DNA of 64,000 nt from positions 826,210,503 through 826,274,502 of the forward strand of contig CM062819.1 in the NCBI GenBank assembly GCA_031772625.1, read 5' to 3'. Source of the DNA: Pinus tabuliformis. Lineage: Eukaryota; Streptophyta; Pinopsida; Pinales; Pinaceae. Below the pieces are notes generated by a model, which had not been told where the DNA came from, searched no databases, and saw nothing but the letters and a program-made list of their open reading frames with translations. The translations under genes and the position numbers were made by a program. Shown here in pieces: positions 44,313-53,566 of the stretch. The first letter of the stretch is position 1. Each line of letters opens with the position of its first letter.

Positions 44313-45196
44313 TGTTGGATTTTATGGGCCTGACCCAGGTTCAGAGGTGATTTAGCCAAACAAATCCCGGTACTACTGGCCCTTTCAGCAATAGTCCGCG
44401 AAACGTGGATTGAGGTCTCACCCAATGTAGTATGGGAGGGTGATAGAACTAGGTTTCCACACCCTAGAGATGTCTGATGGTTTTTAGTGATCTACATATT
44501 GACCTTGTGTACATGTCGCTAAGTGCACCTATCAGTACCTCGCAGTCCGCAATGCTACCATTGTGCAGTCCTATTTGATGCGTGATATGTGTTATTACCC
44601 AAGGCCTTACAGTTAACCCAATATTACCCGATTACTTAACTTATCTATGTGAGCCCAATTATACTTAACAGTGTTCAGTACTATAAGTGCGTGCGATAAA
44701 CAAAATAGTATAAATGCATAGAAAGTAATAAAACAACAGATACACAGTATTTGGAATCAACTTTCTCTTTATTATTCCTCTTCTTGGGTTACAGACTCAA
44801 CTTTGCCCTGTGCACTCAGCTGCAGGGGTCCGCGGACTCAGCTGTGGACTCTACTAGGAATTTGCACACTCAGCTGCAGAGCCTCTTCCTACTACTATGA
44901 CCTAAGACACTTGGGCTTCTTCTCTATCCATTACTAGATCATTACATTAATCCATCTCCCAAAAATTGTCTTTACAACTTAGAGCTTCGCTCTATTTATA
45001 CAATCCCATGGTCTACGGACCATGGGTAGGCCAACATGACATTACATTACCTTACAAAACTTAGGGCAAGCAACCCTATGACTCAACATACATTTCGTTC
45101 TCCGCACTCGTAATTCGCGGAATCTTACAACATGATTTGACCAAAACTTGGGCTTTGAGACTCAAAACATGATGTGGGGGGATTCCATGCCCAACA
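44313..45196 (-). repeat. B 5' LTR
   Basis: TGTTGGATTTTATGGGCCTG to ATTCCATGCCCAACA, 884 bp, matching 17026-17909. TATAAATAG lies at 44992-45000 (minus). It is followed by the GCTCT target duplication at 45197-45201. Confidence 0.95.
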
Positions 45197-45236
45197 GCTC
45201 TCATTCTACATGTGGAGATCCCTTGAGTTGGTTATT

Positions 45237-46068
45237 TGTTGGGTGCGACCCAAATTGGTCCATTTTTTGTCAAAGACTCTGCATTTTGACAGATGGAGTG
45301 TGTGGAGTCCGTGAAGTTATATTTACCATGCAATCTTTAGGTGCTTCAGGGTGGGTTGAAGTCCCTCATTTTGTAATGGGTATCAAGTTGTTAGTTCATT
45401 GATTTGTTGACTCCATGGTATGTGGACCATGGTTTTTTTAGAAATATAATGTATTTAAGGATAGGTAATGCTTTGTCGAAGATCATCATTAGATCACATC
45501 AGAGAGAGAGCACAAGTGATCGAGTCATTTTGTTCTGTGTTTTGGGTCTTAATGGAAGGCTACAACTGAGTGTGTGGAGGCCTTGGAAGAGTCTACAGTT
45601 GCATGCGCAGACCACCTATAGCTAGGTTCACAAGTTGAGACATTGTATGCACTAAAATATCTATATTAATAAAGAAGAAGAATTTTTTGCGAAGTATTTT
45701 GTATCTGTATCTGTTATTTGTGTTCTATTTTTTTATGCAAAGTAATTGCAGGTAATCGGTATGTTAGCGCAATTTTTATTGTTGTGTAATGTGTTTACAT
45801 TAAAATGAATGTGACAAAGTCTGTAGCTAGAATACACTACACAGTAATGTTATGAATTTTAGAAGGGTGTTTAAAGTACAGAAAAGGGAAGATAAGAGGC
45901 ACTCTACACAGTCCCTCAAGGTTGCAAAAACCTGGTTCTACAATCACCCATAGCCACCTCGAGTGAGACCTCGACCTGCTTTTGGGTAGTTGCGAAAAGG
46001 GCTATTGTTAAGGGTTTTGTTGGTGTAAAGTACAAGAAAAACCTAGGTCAGGCCCAACCAAGCCAACA
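45237..46068 (+). repeat. G 5' LTR
   Basis: TGTTGGGTGCGACCC to AAGCCAACA. It matches 46604-47434, including the cacatcagagagagagcac block and gagtgtgtggaggcc block. No TATAAATA is present; the equivalent place reads GTATTTAAGG, so the promoter may be weak or lost. Confidence 0.88.
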
Positions 46069-46603
46069 AATGGTTATGTTGCCCAACTTGGTCTAGTTTT
46101 GGTCAAAGACTCCACATTTTGAGGATCAGAGTGTGAGGAGTTAAATGGTCATCTTGCAAAGTTAAACAGTCAGCTGATTCCAAGATGAGTGAATGGTAGT
46201 AGATTGAAGGTATACAGGGATGAATCTGTCACTGGAGATTCACATTGAAAGAAGAAAGGAGAAGAGTCTTAGTGTCACCTGCAGTTGAAAGTTGGCACTG
46301 AACTATAAACTACTCTGTAGAAGGGGACTTCACCAAAGAAGGCTATTGCATGATATTCATGGGTATGTCAAAGTCAGAAAGAATTGCGCAAAAGGAGAAT
46401 TACTGTGTGATATTCAAAATTATGTTGAAGTCTGAAAGAATCGAGACAAAGGGTAGATTAATACACGATTATCGAAGATAACCGAAAAATTATGAGCAAA
46501 AATAGTTCAATAGTATAATGCCGTCTACAGTAGCATCACAACAAAGATCAAGGGCACTGTAGCTGAGTGACTCGGGATGAGTCACATGTGAGCATTGGGG
46601 GAC

Positions 46604-47434
46604 TTTTGGGTGTGGCTCAACTTGGTCCAGTTTTGTTCAAAGACTCTACATTTTGGGGATCAAAGTGCGCAAGACCGTGAAGTTCTATTTACCACACAGT
46701 TTCTAGGGGATTTGGTGTGGGTCAAATCTACTCATTTTGTAAGGGTATCAGGGTTTTAGTTCATTGTTTTGTTGATTCCATGGTATGTGGAATATGGTTT
46801 TTGTAGCAATGTAATGTATTTAAGGACATTTAATGTTTTTTCAAAGATCATCATTAGATCACATCAGAGAGAGAGCACAAGTGATCAAGTCTTTTACTCT
46901 ATGTTTTGTGTTTTAACGGAAAGCTTCACAACTGAGTGTGCAGAGGCCTTAGAAGAGTCTGCAGCTGAGTGCATAGACCACCTGCATCTACGTGCGCAGG
47001 TTGAGAAGTTGTATGTATGGAAAGATATATCTTAATAAAGAATAGAAGTTTTGGAAAAGTCTTTTGTATCTGTATATGTTATTTTTGTTCTATCTATATA
47101 TGTGATGTAATTGCAAGTAATTGGTATGTTCGCATAATTATTATTGTTGTGTAATGTGTTTATATTAAAATGAATGTGACAAAGTATGTAGTTAACATAC
47201 ACTACACAATAATTTTATGAATGTCAGAAGGATGATTAAACTACAGAGAATTGAAGTTAACACCCACTCCGCATAGTCCCTCAAGGTTACCGAAACCTAG
47301 TTCTACAATCAACCATAGCTGCCTCAAGTGAGACTTCGACCTGCTTGTGGGTCTTTGTTGAAAGGGCCGATGTCTGAGGGTTTTGGTGGTGTGAAGTATG
47401 AACTGAACCTAGGTCAAGCCCAACAGAGCCAACA
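46604..47434 (+). repeat. G 3' LTR
   Basis: TTTTGGGTGTGGCTC (terminal TG mutated) to AGAGCCAACA. It matches the 5' LTR, including catcagagagagagcacaag at about 46863. The sequence to its right is substrate Q. Confidence 0.87.
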
Positions 47435-48690
47435 CTCTCTCTTGCTTCAACCTATTTGTATCCTTTTCCAGCAACTTCTTAGCCTTGTTGATTGTCATCG
47501 TGTTCCTATTGAGCTCGCTATACAACATCTCCCCAACTTACCTATGGAAATTTATGTTATTTGGTAGGGGAAGGCTTGTTAAACATCCAAGGCTTTGAAC
47601 TAACAACCTGAAGGAAAAGATTATGTCATTGGGTGTTGTAGTGAAAAATTCATTTGATTTCATTCTAAATCCATAGTAGCCAATGGTCTAGTCTAGTATG
47701 GAACTGGGTAATATGTCATTTTTTGTTGCATCTCCTCTCTCACCTTATTATTTCTTTCTTTAATTTCCTTTCCAATAGGCCAGATTGACCTAGTAATAGT
47801 TGCAGCTCCTTTTGCAACTAAAATATATACCTCTGAAGAGGATAAGACATCATCCTATGATGCATCCTCCAAGGCCACTTGGAAACCTAGTTGATCTGGC
47901 CTTATTTCCACTAGCCTGGTTTCAAGTTCCTCTTCTGCTCTCTCTTAGGCTTTTTCCTTTTTAGCTGCATGTACATCCTCCATCTCTATATCTCTAGTTT
48001 GGTTCACAGTCCTCTTTTGCACTTTGTCCTTGGTTACTAGAGGCTCGTTCTCCATCTCAGTATCAATAGGGATAGATTATAGGCTGGGCGGGTATAGTAA
48101 TGATAAACTAATGTGAAATCAGTAATCTATTGGGGTTCTAGGGAACTAGGGTAAATCAGGGACTTTTGAATCAACTTTAGGGTCACTTTGATAATTTTGG
48201 CGCCAGAGGAAGAAAAAAAGAAATTCTTTTTTTCAATGTAGGTTATGTCCAACCAGGAGACAAATTCAGGAAAATGGTGCATAGAGGGTGTGATTTGGTA
48301 GTATAGGTCGGAGTCAACTACCCAGAATGGGTCCTCCCCCTTGACTTAGTTCCCACACAGGTCAAAACAAAGGTTAACAAGGTGGTAGGCACAAGTAGGG
48401 TCAGAAATCGGTGCCTCTGTGTCCATGAGGGGGTCAATGCTAGAAGAGGGTTTTGCCTCTCGGGCCTTTGGGGCCTCGGGATCTGCTTTCTTCATTCTTG
48501 CAAGTATTCGAGCAATTTACAGGTGGAAAGTAGTAACAAGTTACCTAGTTTTCATGGAGAAAGTAAAAAATGGCGTTGGCAGGAGGTACTTAATCAAGTG
48601 AGCTTGAACAACATTCTCGACAAGAGACTAGTGGGAGATCAGCGCATTTGAGAAAAACATTTGAAAATGGAGAGGCAGGAAGGATTTTAT
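47435..48690 (-). pseudogene. Substrate Q, right fragment
   Basis: Minus-strand frames give INKAKKLLEKDTNRLKQE (47430-47490), GAATITRSIWPIGKEIKERN and LGFQVALEDAS (47780-47900), and ERAEEELETRLVEI. They are Lys/Glu/Leu-rich and coiled-coil-like, as in the 16-17 kb fragment across B. A TATAAAA on the minus strand at 48684-48690 could be its promoter. No family is recognised. Confidence 0.45.
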
Positions 48691-50533
48691 AAATGGAGTG
48701 ATGGAAATGGTCAACTGACCTGGGGATGACATCATGGGCGGGACATGTGGCTGGGTGATATTTGGAGGGACATGTGGTGGGTCGAATAGCAGGAGGTCAT
48801 ACCCTATGCTCCCATCCCTGAAATGAATCTGGACCGTCAGATCCAGATCTGAAGATTCATTCTAGGAGGGCTTGTTTGTCACTCGAGCAGGTTAACCCCC
48901 ATCCACCCCACCACCACCTGAAATTATTCTAGGGGGGGTGGTCGGGTAGGAATGGGTAGCGATCTACCCGGAAACCATTTGACATTTAATTGACAACATG
49001 TGCCTGTGTAGAAACACCCCTATGCCCTGTTGTGTTTTCCCAATAGGGGTCACATGAGAAGCTTTTGTTCTTTTATACCTTCAAATATATCTATATGACC
49101 TAATATTGGGCCCCACTATTGATTTAACTATCTTTTGATTTAGGGGGCTTTACCAATGATTCAAAAGTTTATTTAGAAGGCATTTTTGGATCTGAGCCCT
49201 GGCTCTAATCTATCAAGTTCTTGAAAATGATGATGAAGGGTAAAAATGGGGTGTTCAAATTCCTTCTCTCAATGTTTCAAGTTCCAAATTGGCCAAGTGG
49301 GTGATTGGTTGAGCTATTTGCATTCCTTTCTTGAATTGCATCATTCTCCATTGAGAATTTATCTCAAAGCATTATTTATAGTGAGTGTAGCATATGAGGC
49401 GAGATTAGGATTCATGTTTATGAGTGATCACATTTTTTTTCTTTTTTGGCTAGTGTCTTCCTTTAAGTAGTTTGAGTTGCTTCCATGATCATAGGCAACC
49501 TTTTCTTAAACTTGTGTGAAATTTAATGTATTAATTCATACCCTACCCTATTTACATTAATGAATAAAATTTTCACTTTAAAAGTACAAGGCATTTTAAC
49601 AAGGTTGAACTCAGTACACCAAGAGATATAAAGACAAAATAATTGATGCTTTAACTTAGAAATCCAAGAATGTGCAAGAAATTTGAAACAGTTCCAGTTG
49701 ACTTCATGAAAATTTATTTCTATTTTTTCATCTTTTATTAATATTTGATGCTTTTAGATCAATTTATTTTTGCTAAGGAAAAAACTATGAAACAAAGTTT
49801 GTTTATCTTAGAGCTGTAGAGACAAAATGGCTTGTCAACAATATGGATGGAAATTTTCTTCTCCTAGAAGATAAATTTGTCTAATTTGAATATAGGATAA
49901 AACTGTAAAACAAAGTTTTTATTTTATTTTAGAGGTGAAGAGGAAAAATGACCTGACAGTAGCATGGACACTACTTGTCTTCTCCTTCAAGGAGATATAT
50001 TTGTCCAATTTGAATAAAGGTGTCTTTACTAATATTACATTTAGGAAATTTTAACATCATTATGTGCTTGTGTGCTCAAATCCATTACATCGTATTACAC
50101 AAAACACCACATTTTTTTTTCCTTTTTTCGTAGTTGTAATCAATAGAAACAAAGCTTTCCTCCTCCTATTTTTAATTTTGAATAAATAGTGTGAATTTTT
50201 AAAACTTAAAAAAATTATAATAACAATTATTAATTCAAAAATATGGTCAATATATTTTTTTTATAAATTCAATATTTTATAAACAAGTGCCATGTGGTGG
50301 AAATGTGAAAAAACAAAACAAAAGCAATGGCATTGCCACAATGTGGCTCTTGTCATATATTGTTTTCTAATTTATCAAAAAATTCTCCAAGACTTCGCAA
50401 TTTTTTATAACTTAGTAAATGAGTCACCAAGACTTTAAAAAGTTTTATTATTCAGTTAAAAATTCGCCAAGATCTTAGAAGAGTTTATAATTTAGTGAAA
50501 AATTCACATGATTTTACAAGATAATATAATCTG
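48691..50533. other. AT-rich spacer without genes
   Basis: I find no coding motif. 48691-49000 is GC-balanced with a ggaccgtcagatccagatc block. 49500-50533 is strongly AT-rich. Two tandem repeats are entered separately. Confidence 0.5.
49781..50026. repeat. 118-bp imperfect tandem duplication
   Basis: aaaactatgaaacaaagttt at 49781 recurs as aaaactgtaaaacaaagttt at 49899. Both units end in a tttgtcyaatttgaata block. The copies are clearly diverged. Confidence 0.75.
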
Positions 50534-50550
50534 GTGAGATGTTCGCCAAA
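50378..50550. repeat. Minisatellite of about 40-bp units
   Basis: Four imperfect units share aaaattcKccaagaYtt followed by an AT-rich tail ending ttagtg/cagtt, starting near 50378, 50417, 50456 and 50497. It lies immediately upstream of the R3 coding remnant. Confidence 0.7.
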
Positions 50551-50599
50551 AAAATTATATATACATATTATATTATTGATCAAATTTCCTTCCATTTTT

Positions 50600-50985
50600 C
50601 CTGTGTATCATGGGGATTTTCCCATTTATTATACATATAATATTAAGGGGGTTCTTAAATTTTTCTCTAGTACAAATAACACCGTTGAATATGAAGCGCT
50701 CATTTTGATGTTAAAGAAATCCATAGACATCAAGGTTGAGGTACTTAATGTAATTGGTGATTCAAATATCGTTATTCATTAGGTATGGAATACCTTCACT
50801 ATGTTTCACATAGTTTGAAAACTATCAACAAGAGGTATGGCAACTCAATTCATTTTTTAAAGAAACTAATACTAGTTTTGTTCCTAGAATTTGTAATGTT
50901 TCTGCATATACATTGGCCAATGAAACTTCTAGAATGTCACCATTAAAACATGGTTTTCTATATAATTATTTATAATCCATCTGTA
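50600..50985 (+). pseudogene. R3 RNase H domain upstream of RT
   Basis: The open stretch contains FFSSTNNTVEYEALILML and VIGDSNIVIH, the E and second D of the DEDD set. After a frameshift, YQQEVWQLNSFFKETNTSFV and CNVSAYTLANETSRMSPLK match the R1 tail (NEVWDLIDNFFLAFNI...VDSLA). The last Asp is replaced (AYTLA). The first part with DGA is missing. RT begins about 400 bp further on the same strand, so RNase H precedes RT, as in R1. Confidence 0.8.
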
Positions 50986-51369
50986 GCCAACAATGTAACT
51001 AATGTTTTCATGTTTAATGATGACCAACAGCTATTCCACTTCATGGCCAATGCAGATGTTTTTAAAGATGCATATTTTGAAGAAGATGAGTACAACAAGG
51101 ATTTGTAGGAAGCAACCCAAGTAACCAAGGGGAATACTATTCCCAAAGGTGTGGCCTCTCTTGAGAAAATTTATGACCTGCAAAACTATTTTATAGGACT
51201 AGTGAATTCAAAGACTCAGACCTCAATGTTGTCACATGAATAAGTCAATATGAGAACCAAAGAATATCTAAAGTATGTGAATCTTGATACATATTATTTC
51301 CCCCAATAACGACAAGATTTTTTCAACTCTTCAAATAGTAACGATATTTATTTGTTTGTATGTACGATG

Positions 51370-52200
51370 ATCTAAAGACCTATGATACACACATCATTCA
51401 ACATGTCATTCTATCAAAGAAGGGGTAAAATTGTTTCAATGGAAAATAAGATTATTTCATCTGATGATTGAACCCTTGATTCAAAAGGAAATAAGGAAAT
51501 TGTTGGATGCTCGGATCATTTTTAAAGTCGAACATTCTACATGGATTTCCAACTTGGTTCTTATTTCAAATAATTCAGGCAATATATGTCGATGTTTTGA
51601 TTTACGCAACCTCAACCGGGCTTTAGATAAAGACAATTACCTCGTGCCATCAATGGAGCAGGTACTCCCAATAGTATCTGGGTCGAAAATGTTCTCGCTA
51701 CTAGATGGGTTTTCTAGATATAATCAGGTGCTAGTAGTAGAATCAAATCAATTAAATACCACTTTTGGGACAAAGTGGGGAACTTTTTCTTTCAATCACA
51801 TGCCATTTAGAATTATCAATGTTGGCACTACATTTCAACGATCCATGGAGATTGCTTTCCATGGATTGATCAGTCAAATTTCAATAATCTACTTGGATGA
51901 CGTAACCATGTTTTCAAAGAAGATATGAGATAATATTATTCATCTAAAGCATATTTTCGAGCAATGTCGCAAGTATGCGATTTCATTGAATTCGAAAAAG
52001 AGCATCTTTGGTGTGTCACTAGGAAATCTCTTAGGCCATATTATTGATAAGAGTGGAATTAAGGTTTACCTAGAAAGAGTCAAAGCTATTGCTCAAATCC
52101 CTTTTCCTGTAAACAAGAAATCATTACAATCTTTCTTAAGGAAGATCAATTTCCTATGTAAGTTCATATTTGACTACGCATAGATTATGAAACCATTACA
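51370..52200 (+). pseudogene. R3 reverse transcriptase
   Basis: KTYDTHIIQHVIL then, after a frameshift, LIQKEIRKLLDARIIFKVEH, CFDLRNLNRALDKDNYLVPS, FSLLDGFSRYNQVLVVE, MPFRIINVGTTFQRSMEIAF and ISIIYLDDVTMFSKK. The catalytic YLDD is intact. After one stop: QCRKYAISLNSKKSIF, NLLGHIIDKSGIKVYLERV and LQSFLRKINFLCKFIFDYA. It covers fingers, palm and thumb of a Ty3/gypsy RT, which would make cDNA from the element RNA. Few frameshifts, so it is the best-preserved RT of this lineage here. Confidence 0.92.
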
Positions 52201-52671
52201 AGAGATTGTAAATAAAGATGCTATATATAAATGGGATAAAATGGAAAAGATTCATTTAACCAGATTAAGAAAGCCATTGCTTTTGCTCCAGCCTTATACA
52301 GTCCATATTTTAGTAAATATTTCTTGTTATATACTTTTTATTCTGACGCATCTATTGCAGTCATCTTAATGCTAAAGGACAATCAAGAAAAAAATGGCCT
52401 ATATATTTCATGAGTGTTGTCTTACAGGGATCATAACTGAATTATCACACCATTAATAAGTAAGCATACACAATTTACAAGGTGGTTCATCATTTTAGGC
52501 CTTACCTACTAAAATCTCACATGATTATTTATGTGCCCCATTAAGTAGTTAGAAATATCTTTTTACAAAAAGAACTAGGTGAAAGGAGGGAAAAATGAAT
52601 GTCTTGCTTGTAAGAATATGAGCTTAATTACAAGCCATTTCACACCATCAAAGGCCATGGCCTGTGTCAGT
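52190..52671 (+). pseudogene. R3 second (canonical) RNase H region
   Basis: After MKPLQEIVNKDAIYKWDKME, the frames give DASIAVILMLKDNQEKNGLY, then YTIYKVVHHFRPYLLKSH and ELGERREKWMSCLQEYELN (with one stop read through) and IKGHGLCQLL. This is the usual gypsy RNase H and connection region after RT. The family N element E cuts it at 52672. R3 thus had two RNase H-like domains, one on each side of RT. Confidence 0.78.
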
Positions 52672-53554
52672 TGTTGGCTTGTATGGGCCTGACCCAGGTT
52701 CAGAGGTGATTTAGCCAAGAAAATTCCAATACTACTGGCCCTTTTAGCAACAGTCTGTGGAGCATGGACTGAGGTCTCACCCGAAGTAGTATGGGAGGGT
52801 GGTAGAACCAGGTTTCCTCACCCTAGGGATGTTTGATGAGCTTCTATCGATCTACGGTTTGAACCTGCGTGCATGTCGCTACGTGCCTCTATTAGTCCCT
52901 CGCAACCTGTGATGTTTCCTTTGCGCAACCCTACCTGGGGCACGATCTATATTATACCCCAGTCCTTGTTATTTAATCTGTTATTACCCAATTACTTAAC
53001 TCATATATTGAAGACTTTTGATAATTAATAGTATATCCAGCAATCATATAAGTGCACGTGATAAACAAAATAGTATAAATGCAAAGAAGGCAATACACAA
53101 GCAGAGGCACAAAAATTGGAATCAACTTCTCTTTATTATTCTTTGTTCAATATTACAAACTCAAAAACTCCCTACGCACTCAGCTGCAGGGATATGCGCA
53201 CTTAGTTGCAGACTCTACTAGGCCTTTGTGCACTCAGTTGTAGAGCCTCTTCCTACCACTATGACCCAAAACACTTAGACTCTTACTCTATGCTCCAACC
53301 ATTCGTATTCATCTCTCCAATTCGCTATCTTTACAACTTAGCTCCTTGCTCTATTTATACAATCCCATGGTCTGCCAACCGTGGGTAGGCTGACATGACA
53401 TTAGATTACATTACAATACTTAAGGCGGATAGCCCTATGACTCAACCTATACTTCGCACTTCGCACCCACAATTCGCGGAGTCTTACAATACATTTGACC
53501 AAAACTTGGGCTTTGAGCCCCAAAACATGTCGTGGGGGGATTCCATGCCCAACA
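52672..53554 (-). repeat. E 3' LTR
   Basis: TGTTGGCTTGTATGGGCCTG to TTCCATGCCCAACA. TATAAATAG is at 53351-53359 (minus), and three CACTCAGCTGCAG-like blocks lie at about 53175-53240. GTGTTGGGGGCC (53555-53566, minus) precedes it as purine tract. Confidence 0.93.
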
Positions 53555-53566
53555 GGCCCCCAACAC

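Larger units (their letters stand above)
17026..45196 (-). mobile_element. B: full-length family N element, split by C and D
   Basis: 884-bp LTRs at 17026-17909 and 44313-45196 and a perfect GCTCT duplication (17021-17025 and 45197-45201) bound a 28.2-kb span. Subtracting C (9.5 kb) and D (9.3 kb) leaves about 9.3 kb, the same size as D. Minus-strand order is 5' LTR, primer site, gag, zinc knuckles, protease, second gag-like domain, integrase tail, ORF3, purine tract, 3' LTR. RT, RNase H and the integrase core are absent. Confidence 0.95.
45237..47434 (+). mobile_element. G: 2.2-kb deletion derivative related to family N
   Basis: LTRs at 45237-46068 and 46604-47434 flank only 535 bp. The primer site TGGTTATGTTGCCCAACT (46071-46088) resembles D's. 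The interior ends with ctgagtgactcgggatgagtc and a purine tract (attgggggac), as in A and B. No coding frame remains, which gives it TRIM-like proportions. The first 80 bp of the interior also resemble the LTR start (46076-46150). A target duplication is not visible (TTATT versus CTCTC). Confidence 0.85.

Noticed and set aside
48195-48215. Possible primer-binding site (ttggcgccagagg)
   Set aside because: GGCGCC is palindromic and no LTR edge with TG or CA lies next to it on either strand.
49246-49470. 74-codon plus-strand frame
   Set aside because: No motif, no conservation partner in the window, and low-complexity hydrophobic end. Treated as chance.
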